The position numbers were made by a program, and so were the translations under genes. This document shows positions 1 to 6,911 of a stretch of 25,738 bases of DNA, one piece after another; positions within the stretch are counted from its first letter, which is position 1; each line of letters begins with the position of its first letter. The notes beneath the pieces are model-generated. The model was not told where the DNA came from, did not search any database, and saw only the letters and a list, made by a program, of their open reading frames with translations. Origin of the DNA: JAJPIG01 sp035504735 (GTDB lineage: Bacteria; Desulfobacterota; Binatia; Binatales; Binataceae); assembly GCA_035504735.1 (NCBI GenBank), contig DATJRJ010000199.1, forward strand, positions 1 to 25,738, written 5' to 3'.

Positions 1-83
1 GAGTTGAGGAGGAACAATACAGTCAAGTAAACAGCGAAAGCAAACTCTATGACCTCAGTGAACGCGCGCCCAATCAGCGGCAT
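1..83 (-). CDS. Possible partial membrane protein running off the left edge (N-terminus only)
   Basis: On the minus strand an open frame runs from an ATG at 83 to the window edge without a stop. The 27 visible residues start MPLIGRAFTEVIEF and continue into a hydrophobic stretch (FAVYLTVLFLLN), as in the first membrane helix of an integral membrane protein. The frame also stays open upstream of this ATG, so the true start could be farther in, under the divergent SDR leader. No clear Shine-Dalgarno precedes the ATG. I do not recognise the family, and so short a frame may be chance; only the sequence to the left can decide. Confidence 0.3.
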   Translation of the reverse strand, partial: MPLIGRAFTEVIEFAFAVYLTVLFLLN

Positions 84-185
84 CCACGGCAGGTTTGGGT
101 CAGCTGTGCCGGACCAAAGAACATTGGGCTCTGAGTCTGAAGCAGCAAGAACACCGCAGTCATACGAATACAAAGGAGTTCTTCT

Positions 186-914
186 ATGCCGAACGAACCG
201 AAGACAGTTATCGTAACGGGTGCTTCCCAAGGCATCGGAGCGGCCTTGGTCAAGACTTTTCTTGCGCGGGGCTACCGCGTCGTCGCAAACTCGCTGAACA
301 TCACAAAATCCGGCGCATTTGCCCCGTCGGAAAAGCTGGCGTTGGTCGAGGGAGACATTGGCAAGAGCGCTACGGCCGAGAACATCGTCGACACTGCGAC
401 CAGCCGATTCAAGTCGGTCGATGTGCTTGTCAATAACGCCGGTATATTTATCATTAAGCCTTTTACCGACTACACCCCCGAGGACTTCAAAGCTCTCGCT
501 TCAACCAACCTGGAAGGCTTCATCTACATCAGCCAGCTCGCGATCAAACAGATGCTGGCCCAAAAGACTGGCGGAAGCATCGTCAGTATAACGGGCTCAC
601 TGGCCGATCATCCCATAGCTGGAGTGAATGCTTCGGTTGCGATGATCACGAAGGGTGGAATTCAGACCGTCACGCGAAGTCTCGCGATGGAATATGCAAA
701 GGATGGCATTCGAGTGAATGCGGTCGCGCCGGGAGTAGTCGATACCCCGCTGCATAAGAACGATTCTCAGGATGTTCTAAAGTCGCGATCACCGCTGGGA
801 CGCATCTCCGACCCTCAGGATATCGCCGACGCCGTGCTCTACCTTACCGAGGCTGATCAGGTAACCGGGGAGGTGCTCCATGTCGACGGTGGTGCACATG
901 TGGGCAAATGGTAA
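186..914 (+). CDS. SDR-family oxidoreductase lacking the catalytic tyrosine
   Basis: This is a 242-residue classical-length short-chain dehydrogenase/reductase, expected to be a soluble NAD(P)(H)-binding protein. The dinucleotide-binding motif TGASQGIG is at residues 11-18, the structural NNAG at 83-86, and a C-terminal VDGG at 233-236. The start is well supported by AAAGGAG about 8 nt upstream of the ATG. In the active site, the usual YxxxK reads AMITK: Lys156 is present, but the tyrosine position (152) is alanine; Ser138 may be the catalytic serine. From memory, a subfamily of SDRs has a non-tyrosine residue here (SVPMITK-like), so this is probably subfamily-specific rather than a damaged gene. 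Reaction and substrate are unknown. The region is visibly less GC-rich than the genes to the right and lies beside a tRNA operon, which may indicate acquisition. Confidence 0.9.
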   Translation: MPNEPKTVIVTGASQGIGAALVKTFLARGYRVVANSLNITKSGAFAPSEKLALVEGDIGKSATAENIVDTATSRFKSVDVLVNNAGIFIIKPFTDYTPEDFKALASTNLEGFIYISQLAIKQMLAQKTGGSIVSITGSLADHPIAGVNASVAMITKGGIQTVTRSLAMEYAKDGIRVNAVAPGVVDTPLHKNDSQDVLKSRSPLGRISDPQDIADAVLYLTEADQVTGEVLHVDGGAHVGKW

Positions 915-956
915 CTGGCGAAGGCTTTTGGCCCGGCGACCCTCGACTCTCGGGTC

Positions 957-1127
957 TCAGACTTGGCCGACGCCACCGTCGTCCATCAGATCCGCACCCG
1001 TCATGTAGGAACTCTGGTCGGACGCCAGGAAAAGCACCGCGCTGGCAATCTCCTCGGCCCGAGCGAGTCGACCAATCGGGATCATGTTCAGGTACATGTT
1101 CACCAGCGCCTCGCGCTCTTCGGGGCT
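957..1127 (-). pseudogene. C-terminal remnant of a second SDR oxidoreductase
   Basis: The minus strand encodes about 56 residues that match the last quarter of an SDR: an IPIGRLARAEEIASAVLFLAS segment in two parts (IPIGRLARAEE, then IASAVLFLAS), followed by SYMTGADLMDDGG. The glycine motif, catalytic triad and start codon are all missing. The frame happens to stay open to about 1301, but upstream of about 1127 it merely translates the tRNA-Lys and tRNA-His genes, so the real homology breaks about 27 nt beyond the tRNA-Lys 3' end. It converges on the intact SDR at 186-914, although the two are clearly different in sequence. It is most likely debris left by recombination or integration next to the tRNA gene. 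Confidence 0.75.
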
Positions 1128-1153
1128 CGACGACTGAGAGTCGAGATTCGGGG

Positions 1154-1226
<73 letters not shown>

Positions 1227-1256
1227 GCCCGGAAATGTCCGACGTAACGAATAATG

Positions 1257-1333
1257 TGGGGTGAGTGAAGGGACTTGAACCCTCGACCACCGAGGCCACA
1301 ACCCGGTGCTCTACCAACTGAGCTACACTCACC
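1257..1333 (-). tRNA. tRNA-His (GTG anticodon), CCA encoded
   Basis: This is a complete cloverleaf on the minus strand with an 8-bp acceptor stem GGTGAGTG/CACTCACC. That includes the extra 5' G(-1) opposite C73, which is diagnostic for tRNA-His. The anticodon loop TTGTGGC gives GTG. The three bases after C73 are CCA (1259-1257), making this the only tRNA in the cluster with a genome-encoded CCA end. Confidence 0.96.
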
Positions 1334-1369
1334 GTCGTCTCTTCGCGCCTGAGTCAAAGCCGATTCATG

Positions 1370-1443
1370 CGCGCCAGAAGGGACTCGAACCCCTGACCCG
1401 CGGCTTAGAAGGCCGCTGCTCTGTCCACCTGAGCTACTGGCGC
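1370..1443 (-). tRNA. tRNA-Arg (TCT anticodon)
   Basis: This is a complete minus-strand cloverleaf. The acceptor GCGCCAG pairs with CTGGCGC, and the discriminator G is the usual one for tRNA-Arg(UCU). The anticodon stem GCGGC/GCCGC encloses CTTCTAA, giving TCT. CCA is not encoded. Only four bases separate it from tRNA-Pro, so both must be processed from one transcript. Confidence 0.95.
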
Positions 1444-1447
1444 GAAA

Positions 1448-1521
1448 TCGGGGCGAGCCGATTTGAACGGCCGACCCCCTGCTCCCAAGGCAGGTGCGCT
1501 ACCATGCTGCGCCACGCCCCG
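1448..1521 (-). tRNA. tRNA-Pro (TGG anticodon)
   Basis: This is a complete minus-strand cloverleaf. The acceptor CGGGGCG pairs with CGCCCCG, with discriminator A. The anticodon stem CCTGC/GCAGG encloses CTTGGGA, giving TGG. CCA is not encoded. It is the first gene of the tRNA operon, so the promoter should lie just to its right. The only candidate I see there is weak: TTGAGC at 1559-1554 and TATGTT or GTTAAT around 1541-1533, with poor spacing. Confidence 0.95.
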
Positions 1522-1609
1522 AGCCTGTATCGATTAACATAGGTCCGGTCCTCGCTCAACCCGGACATTCGATCGCATCCACATCGCCTTTTGGCCGCCG
1601 CTAGTGGGC

Positions 1610-1660
1610 TTCGCATGATGCGAATCTGTTTAAGATTCGACTATTTAGATGCTTAAATAG
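1610..1660. repeat. Three consecutive perfect inverted repeats, two sharing an arm
   Basis: Three exact dyads follow one another. TTCGCAT and ATGCGAA (1610-1616, 1618-1624) are separated by one base. CGAATCT and AGATTCG (1621-1627, 1633-1639) enclose GTTTA. CTATTTA and TAAATAG (1641-1647, 1654-1660) enclose GATGCT. The first two share bases 1621-1624, so as RNA they would be mutually exclusive; the second and third could form tandem hairpins. The element sits 90-140 bp upstream of the tRNA operon as that operon is read. It could be an operator cluster, a small structured RNA or a miniature mobile element. Function unknown. Confidence 0.6.
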
Positions 1661-1812
1661 GCCTCGTTATCCGATTTTTCTCGCATTTCAAGAAGTTTTC
1701 AAATCAAAGACATCTTGTGTTTCCAGCACTATTTTTCCGGCACGAGGCTTGCTTTGCTGACTCTTGCTCTGCTTTCCCGTCCCAAGAGGCAGTAGCACCT
1801 GTCCCCAAGCAA

Positions 1813-1869
1813 GGCCGGGCTATTTGACGTCGGGGATCCCCCAACCCTCGTCTAATCGATAGCCCGGCC
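1813..1869. repeat. Long nested inverted repeat downstream of the dioxygenase gene
   Basis: Perfect 10-bp arms GGCCGGGCTA (1813-1822) and TAGCCCGGCC (1860-1869) enclose 37 nt that pair further: GACG (1826-1829) with CGTC (1849-1852), then GGG (1833-1835) with CCC (1845-1847). The self-complementary GGGGATCCCC at 1832-1841 is an alternative inner pairing. It lies 32 nt past the dioxygenase stop in that gene's direction, where a terminator or 3'-end stabilising hairpin would sit. However, neither strand has a T tract after the stem, so it is not a standard intrinsic terminator. A dispersed repeat is another possibility. Confidence 0.55.
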
Positions 1870-1900
1870 GTCCTTCTTTGACCGCCCGGCATACCGCCCG

Positions 1901-2698
1901 TCAAGTACCGGCCGCGTCCTCGCCGAATGCGTACGATGCCATGCTTAAGACTCCATAGGTGTAACTCGCATGGAGGCAGCGACCGCGCGCGCCCGTACCT
2001 GCCGCTCCGGCCGCGACAATCAGCGGGAAGAAATGCTCCTCGCTCGGATGATTCTCGGCGGCGTACGGCGCGACGCGCCGATAATTCACCAGCTCTGCGC
2101 TGCGCCCCTCGGTCACCGTGTCCGTAAGCCATTCGGCAAACGCGCTCACCCATTTCGGCGCCGGAGGATTTCCCCCGCCACGGATTTGTCCGAGATTATG
2201 AGTCCCGCCACCACTTCCCATGATCAGGATTCCCTCGTCCCGAAGCGGTGCGAGCGTCGCGCCCAACGCAAAATGATGCGCCGCGCCAAGATGCGGCTGG
2301 ATCGCGACCTGCACGACCGGCACCTGCGCTTGCGGGTACATCAGCAGCAGCGGGCTCCAGACACCATGGTCGAGGCCGCGCCGCGGGTCGAGTTCGCATT
2401 CAAACCCACCCGCGCGCATCAGCTCGCAGACCTCTCCCGCTAGCTTCGGCGCTCCCGGCGCCGGGTAGCGTAGCCGATAGAGCGCGTCGGGGAAGCCATA
2501 GAAATCGTGAATTGTTTCGGGATTCGATGTAGCGGTGAGTGCTGGTGATGCGCTCGCCCAATGCGCCGAGATCGCGACAATCGCGCGCGGTGCCCCGAGC
2601 TCACCGCCCAATCGTTTCAGGAAGTCGCGGGCCGCGCACTCTTCCAATACCAGGCTCGGCGATCCATGGCTGACGAAGATGATCGGTGGACGTTTCAT
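1901..2698 (-). CDS. LigB-type class III extradiol ring-cleavage dioxygenase (YgiD/DODA-like)
   Basis: This 265-residue protein belongs to the DODA-type extradiol aromatic ring-opening dioxygenase family (LigB superfamily), cytosolic enzymes that bind a single metal. Family hallmarks in order are SHGSP near the N-terminus (His11), ISAHW (His46), DHGVWSPL (His111), GSGGGTHNL (His167) and NHPSEEHFFPL (His217 and His222). His11, His46 and one of the C-terminal histidines are the likely metal ligands by analogy with YgiD. Length matches the family (about 260). Relatives cleave catecholic rings such as DOPA; the true substrate here is unknown. The ATG at 2698 gives the expected N-terminus although its Shine-Dalgarno is weak. 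No obvious operon partner: the next minus-strand gene upstream ends 125 nt away. Confidence 0.9.
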   Translation of the reverse strand: MKRPPIIFVSHGSPSLVLEECAARDFLKRLGGELGAPRAIVAISAHWASASPALTATSNPETIHDFYGFPDALYRLRYPAPGAPKLAGEVCELMRAGGFECELDPRRGLDHGVWSPLLLMYPQAQVPVVQVAIQPHLGAAHHFALGATLAPLRDEGILIMGSGGGTHNLGQIRGGGNPPAPKWVSAFAEWLTDTVTEGRSAELVNYRRVAPYAAENHPSEEHFFPLIVAAGAAGTGARGRCLHASYTYGVLSMASYAFGEDAAGT

Positions 2699-2823
2699 CG
2701 CTCAGATTCTACCGCATGCCCGGCGGCTCGGTGAATCCGAAATCCGTGAGCGCGAGCACGCTCCGGCGAGGGCCGTCTCGAGTGGAGCCCCGAAGGTCCT
2801 GGATTCGCCCGGGGCAATTGCGA

Positions 2824-3291
2824 TCAGAAACCGTAGCCGAACGGCGATGACATCCGATTGCCGGTGTTCAGGCCGCGTGAACGCCTCGATCTTTCGTAAC
2901 TCTTCCCCGCACGGCGATGATGATGGCGCTGGTGACGTTGCTGATACCGCTGGAGCGCCCACAGCGTGAGAACCATCGCCCCCATCACGGCAGGATTCGC
3001 ATACGAACGCGAGCCGCTCGGCGGTGCACCATAGAATCCCCGCCCTCCTGGGGCCATATACGACCCTTGCGGCGCGTTGGTCGGCTCGCGCGCCTGTTGC
3101 CCCTGGCTCACGTAGTCATTCAGCGACCCGACGGTTGGTAGCGATCCGTTGCCCGGATACGCCGCCGCGCGGTCGGCCGGCAAGGCAAGGATACTGACGG
3201 CGAGGATAATGGCTGCAAGCCCTAAACCCGGCATCGAACGCCGCCGTTTAAAACCCCGTATCGATCCGGCACGCGCAGCAAGTGTACTCAT
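2824..3291 (-). CDS. Small exported protein, His/Arg-rich C-terminal half, unknown function
   Basis: This is a 155-residue protein that I do not recognise. I chose the ATG at 3291 because a GGCGGTGG purine-rich stretch lies about 8-10 nt upstream, and because it gives a proper signal peptide: a basic n-region (FKRRR, 14-18), a hydrophobic core (LGLAAIILAVSILAL, 23-37) and a cleavage-like ADRAAA ending near 44. The mature part is rich in Gly, Ser, Pro and Tyr, has one moderately hydrophobic stretch (NPAVMGAMVLTLWAL), and then a strongly basic segment with clustered histidines (RYQQRHQRHHHRR). The basic tail could bind metal, nucleic acid or acidic polymers. An upstream in-frame ATG at 3360 would hide the signal peptide and is less likely. 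Confidence 0.65.
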   Translation of the reverse strand: MSTLAARAGSIRGFKRRRSMPGLGLAAIILAVSILALPADRAAAYPGNGSLPTVGSLNDYVSQGQQAREPTNAPQGSYMAPGGRGFYGAPPSGSRSYANPAVMGAMVLTLWALQRYQQRHQRHHHRRAGKSYERSRRSRGLNTGNRMSSPFGYGF

Positions 3292-3376
3292 AGGCAAACC
3301 ACCGCCTGGCAACATCCTTAAGACGCACCGTTCGGCCGGATCGTTTACCTCAGCGATCATGAAATTCGAGCGCCGC

Positions 3377-3389
3377 TTGACTTGGTCAA
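3377..3389. promoter_or_regulatory. Short dyad TTGAC-TTG-GTCAA in divergent intergenic region
   Basis: Between the divergent genes starting at 3291 (minus) and 3453 (plus) lies a 5+5 bp perfect dyad with a 3-nt spacer. Its left half, TTGACT, also looks like a -35 hexamer, with a GCTATC -10-like box 19 bp downstream. This could be a promoter overlapped by an operator, but the match is short and chance is possible. Confidence 0.25.
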
Positions 3390-3452
3390 CGCTGATATGG
3401 CGCTATCGCCTCCGGGAGAGCCAGGATCGTCAGCTAATCCTCGGCAGCAGCC

Positions 3453-4325
3453 ATGCAACTCAAAGGCCTCGGAGTTTTCGCCTTTCTCGACAGCCTGAGT
3501 ATCAACGACGCGGCTGCGCTCGCGAAGAGTATCGAAAAGCTCGGCTACGAAGCGTTGTGGTTCACCGAAGGTCCCGGCGGACGCGACGCACTGGTCCAAG
3601 CCGCATATTTGCTGAATCGCACCGAACGGCTGGTGATCGGCTCCGGCGTGGCCAGCGTCTGGGCGCGCGCGCCGCTCACGATGGCTAGCGGGGCCTGGAC
3701 CAACGCCGAGGCCTCGGGCGGACGTTTCGTGCTGGGGATCGGAATCAACAATCCCCAGAGCGTTGCGATGCGTGGCGGGAGCTACAGCAAGCCGCTCGCT
3801 TACATGGCCGAATATGTCGACAAGCTCAAAACATTTGAGTATAGCGCCGCCGGCGCGCCGCCCGCACCGTCAATCGTGATCGGGGCGCAGAACAACCGGA
3901 TGCTGCAACTCGCGGGTGAACAGACCGACGGCGCCCTCACCTATTTCGTGACGCCCGAGCATACCGCTCGCGCGCGTGGCCTGCTCGGACCGCAGCGCCG
4001 GCTGTTAGTCGAGCAGGCGGTGATTCTCGAGCGCGACGCGGCCCGGGCGCGGCTTTGCGCCCGTAACTACATGGCCTTCTATCTCGCGATTGCGAACTAC
4101 GGAAAGTTTATAGCGAGCCTCGGCTTCGACGCGATCGATCTCGCCGGCGGCGGCAGCGATCGGCTGGTCGATGCGATTGTGGCGTGGGGCGACGAGGCTC
4201 GCATCCGTGCCCGCCTCGAGGAGCATCGCCGCGCCGGCGCGGACCATGTCTGTATCCTGCCCCTCGATCCCGCTGGCGGCAGGCGGCCCGATTTGCGCAC
4301 GCTGGAAGCGCTCGCTCCATCGTGA
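3453..4325 (+). CDS. LLM-class oxidoreductase, TIGR03620-like (probably F420-dependent)
   Basis: This 290-residue protein belongs to the luciferase-like monooxygenase superfamily. It opens with a beta-alpha unit followed by LGYEALWFTEGPGGRDAL, then LVIGSGVASVWARAP, SGGRFVLGIGINN and SIVIGAQNNRMLQLAGEQTDGAL, an order I associate with the TIGR03620 group (MSMEG_4141-type probable F420-dependent oxidoreductases). The C-terminus, GADHVCILPLDP, completes the barrel. Cofactor (F420 or FMN) cannot be settled from sequence alone, and the substrate is unknown. No good Shine-Dalgarno precedes the ATG. It is followed 161 nt later by an amidohydrolase on the same strand; the gap is large enough for a separate promoter. 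Confidence 0.85.
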   Translation: MQLKGLGVFAFLDSLSINDAAALAKSIEKLGYEALWFTEGPGGRDALVQAAYLLNRTERLVIGSGVASVWARAPLTMASGAWTNAEASGGRFVLGIGINNPQSVAMRGGSYSKPLAYMAEYVDKLKTFEYSAAGAPPAPSIVIGAQNNRMLQLAGEQTDGALTYFVTPEHTARARGLLGPQRRLLVEQAVILERDAARARLCARNYMAFYLAIANYGKFIASLGFDAIDLAGGGSDRLVDAIVAWGDEARIRARLEEHRRAGADHVCILPLDPAGGRRPDLRTLEALAPS

Positions 4326-4486
4326 AGCTGCGCTGACCCCACTCATCCGCTGTGACTGGACGGGAGTAGCGGGTTCTGGCAATGTTTTACGGATGTCAAG
4401 ATAGTCGGGAACGCCGGCCACAACCGCAGGCTGCCGTGCGATAATCCGTTTCTTTGTGGCGCGTTGCAGAATTGGAGGTCTTCGCG

Positions 4487-5551
4487 ATGAACCTGAGTGC
4501 GATCGATGCCGACGGACATATAATCGAAACGGTCGATCAGCTCGCCGAATTCATCGACCCGGCCTACCGCGACTACGGACCCGCGCGCGGCGCGCGCTCG
4601 TATTTCTCAACCGATGGGTGGGACCGCTCGGTGCGCGGCACGCTCGGAACCTGGAAGGTCGATGCGCAAGCGGTGCTCGAGATGGTGGACGAGGGTGGCC
4701 TCGATGCCGCGGTCCTCTATCCCACGCAGGGGCTGGGCATCGGCTGGGTTCGCGATCCGGATTTCGCAGTCGCACTATGCCGGGCGTACAACGATTTCTT
4801 TTTCAATCGCTACCATAAGATCGATTCGCGGCTCACGGGCGTTGCCCTGCTGCCGCTGCAGGACGTAGGAGAAGCAGTGAAGGAGCTGCGCCGCGCCACG
4901 AACGAGCTCGGCGCGACGGGCGCGATGCTGCCTGCCGTCGGCCTGCGCAAACCGCTTGGCCATCGCGACTTCTGGCCGATCTACGAAGAGGCCGAGCGCC
5001 TCGGCTGCATGCTGGCCTCGCACGCCACCGTGCGCGGACCGCATTACTACGGCGCCGACGGTTTCGACTCGTTCATTGAGGTCCACACCCTCTCGCACGC
5101 GTTCGCACAGATGATGCAGTTGACGAGCGTCGTCTTCAGTGGCGTGCCCGAGCGCTTTCCGAAGCTGCGGCTGGGCTTCATGGAGGCCGGCTGCACCTGG
5201 ATGCCGTACTGGATCGATCGCATGCACGAGGAATGGGAAAAGCGCGCAAAGCTCGAAGCTCCGCTCTGCCGCCACGATCCCGCCGAGTACATCCGGCGCG
5301 GCAATCTGTTTTTCTCGATCGAAAGCGGCGAGGGCTCGCTGGCCGAGGTGGTCCGCCGTTACGGCGATGGGATCCTGTGCTTTGCCTCGGATTTTCCGCA
5401 CTGGGACGCCGAGTATCCCGACAATTTGCGCGCCATCAGGCAGCGCGACGATCTTTCGGAAGAGAGCAAGCGAAAGATCCTGCATGACAACGCGCTGCGC
5501 CTCTATGCCCTGAATTCAGAGCACGCCAGGTCGGTTCGCGCGACCGCCTGA
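4487..5551 (+). CDS. Amidohydrolase family protein (Amidohydro_2, ACMSD-like)
   Basis: This is a 354-residue TIM-barrel metal-dependent hydrolase or decarboxylase of the amidohydrolase_2 type (relatives include ACMSD and gamma-resorcylate decarboxylase). The metal-binding DxH-type motif DADGH is at residues 7-11, a second histidine in LASHAT at 177-180, another in VHTLSHAF (199-206), and the late catalytic aspartate in FASDFPHWD (299-307). FPKLRLGFMEAG at 224-235 is typical of the family. The start is set by GGAGG 8 nt before the ATG at 4487; an in-frame TTG at 4454 lacks such support. The DUF1329 gene follows 32 nt downstream on the same strand and is probably cotranscribed. Amidohydrolase_2 next to LLM oxidoreductases suggests catabolism of cyclic compounds; the substrate is unknown. 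Confidence 0.9.
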   Translation: MNLSAIDADGHIIETVDQLAEFIDPAYRDYGPARGARSYFSTDGWDRSVRGTLGTWKVDAQAVLEMVDEGGLDAAVLYPTQGLGIGWVRDPDFAVALCRAYNDFFFNRYHKIDSRLTGVALLPLQDVGEAVKELRRATNELGATGAMLPAVGLRKPLGHRDFWPIYEEAERLGCMLASHATVRGPHYYGADGFDSFIEVHTLSHAFAQMMQLTSVVFSGVPERFPKLRLGFMEAGCTWMPYWIDRMHEEWEKRAKLEAPLCRHDPAEYIRRGNLFFSIESGEGSLAEVVRRYGDGILCFASDFPHWDAEYPDNLRAIRQRDDLSEESKRKILHDNALRLYALNSEHARSVRATA

Positions 5552-5583
5552 ATCCGGCGCCCACCGCAACGACATAACCAGGT

Positions 5584-6885
5584 ATGATGATGGTTCTACG
5601 GAGAAGCTTGTGCGCGATTCTTATCTTGCTACTTGCCGCCGGCATCGTTGAGGCTGCCGACAATAGCCAGTCGATACCTGTCGGCACCGTTATCACGCTT
5701 AAGAACTGGCAGCAGTATCAGCAGTTCATGCCCGAAGGGATGCGCCTGCTGTTCGCCGGGACGATCTTCTGGAAACTGCCGCCCGATTTCCAAATGGTGA
5801 TCGGACCGACCAGCTCGTATCCGCCGCCCGAGGCATATCTCCAGAACACCGAGAAATACAGCAACCGCGTCAAGATTCAGAATCTGCCCGGCGGCGGCCA
5901 CACCATCACCGGCTATGTCGCCGGTCTGCCGTTTCCCAATCCTGCCGACCCGATGAAGGGCTACAAGATTCTGGTCGACAACTGGTATCGATATTTCCCC
6001 TACCTGATTTGCGGCAACGACAACCATCAAGTGCTCCAGGATCGCTACGGCAATACGACCGCCTTCAAGATGGCGTTCGTCGATCGGCGGCTGAGCCATA
6101 TCAGCGATGCCGGCCAGCCGATTAACGACCCGCGCGCGCAGGGAATTGACTATAGCGAATGGGAAATGGTGCTCGAACCCGAGCAGGATAAATATACCAC
6201 TACCCTGACTCTTTATTACGTCGATCCGGCGCGGCCCGAGGATGACTTCCTGTTCGCGCCGACGCTGCGGCGGGTAATTCGCGAATCGAGCAACTCCCGC
6301 TGTGCACCGGCTTTCGGCAGCGACTGGACGCCCGACGATTTCAAGGGCGGTTTCAACGGCGGAATCGCGATTTTCGACGCGAATTATTTACGCGACCAGG
6401 CGCTGCTGACACTGGTCAACGCCGATCCGAAGAGCTTCGGTACGCTTTCCAATTACTATCCGATACTGTTCCCTAAGCCTGAGGTCGGCAAATGGGAAGT
6501 GCATAACACATATGTAATCGATACGCGGCGAATACCTTCGATGCGCGCCGGCTACTGCTACGGCAAGCAGATAATGTATCTCGACAAGGATAACTTCGTG
6601 ATTGTGTGGAAGGATGTCTACGATTCGCAGATGAAGTTCGCAAAGATCGAGATGGTTGAGCATATCGCGACCTCGGTGCCAAACGAAGGCATCCAGTGGG
6701 AAACCAATAACACGATCGAGACGGTCTGGGATCCGGATCGCCGACATATGAGCTGGTGGGCAACCACCGGTCCCGGCGGCAGAGGAATCCTGGCGAAGGA
6801 ACGCTGCCGTAACGTCGACGGCGAGGATTATGACGACCTGCAGCGCTACTCGAGCGTCAGCGGCCTGACACAGGTAATGCGCTAG
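5584..6885 (+). CDS. DUF1329 domain-containing exported protein
   Basis: This 433-residue protein has an N-terminal signal peptide (basic LRRSL, then CAILILLLAAGIVEA, cleavage near residue 25 before ADNSQ). No lipobox cysteine follows the cleavage site, so it is probably periplasmic or outer-membrane associated. The rest matches the DUF1329 family, whose fold resembles LolA/LolB-type lipoprotein carriers: the family-typical end includes VGKWEVHNTYVIDTRR, MRAGYCYGKQIMYLDK and AKERCRNVDGEDYDDLQRYS. DUF1329 proteins are often encoded near lipid or steroid degradation genes and RND-type exporters and may carry hydrophobic compounds, but no reaction is established. It starts 32 nt after the amidohydrolase stop and converges on the hydrolase at 6912 with only 26 nt between stops; that gap holds a GCCGGC-AGCGCC-GCCGGC dyad without a T tract. 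Confidence 0.9.
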   Translation: MMMVLRRSLCAILILLLAAGIVEAADNSQSIPVGTVITLKNWQQYQQFMPEGMRLLFAGTIFWKLPPDFQMVIGPTSSYPPPEAYLQNTEKYSNRVKIQNLPGGGHTITGYVAGLPFPNPADPMKGYKILVDNWYRYFPYLICGNDNHQVLQDRYGNTTAFKMAFVDRRLSHISDAGQPINDPRAQGIDYSEWEMVLEPEQDKYTTTLTLYYVDPARPEDDFLFAPTLRRVIRESSNSRCAPAFGSDWTPDDFKGGFNGGIAIFDANYLRDQALLTLVNADPKSFGTLSNYYPILFPKPEVGKWEVHNTYVIDTRRIPSMRAGYCYGKQIMYLDKDNFVIVWKDVYDSQMKFAKIEMVEHIATSVPNEGIQWETNNTIETVWDPDRRHMSWWATTGPGGRGILAKERCRNVDGEDYDDLQRYSSVSGLTQVMR

Positions 6886-6911
6886 CCGGCAGCGCCGCCG
6901 GCCGACTCGGT

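Larger units (their letters stand above)
1522..1900. other. Non-coding interval between tRNA operon and dioxygenase gene
   Basis: About 380 bases hold no convincing coding frame. The part from about 1617 to 1720 is conspicuously AT-rich for this window. It should contain the tRNA operon promoter at its left end and the 3' end of the dioxygenase transcript at its right end. Two structured elements, at 1610-1660 and 1813-1869, are listed separately. A run of five T at 1674-1678 follows the first element on the plus strand but is too far from it to make a normal terminator. Confidence 0.6.

Noticed and set aside
6886..6911. A GCCGGC-AGCGCC-GCCGGC hairpin as a bidirectional terminator
   Set aside because: The stem is only 6 bp, both arms are self-complementary, and no T tract follows on either strand.
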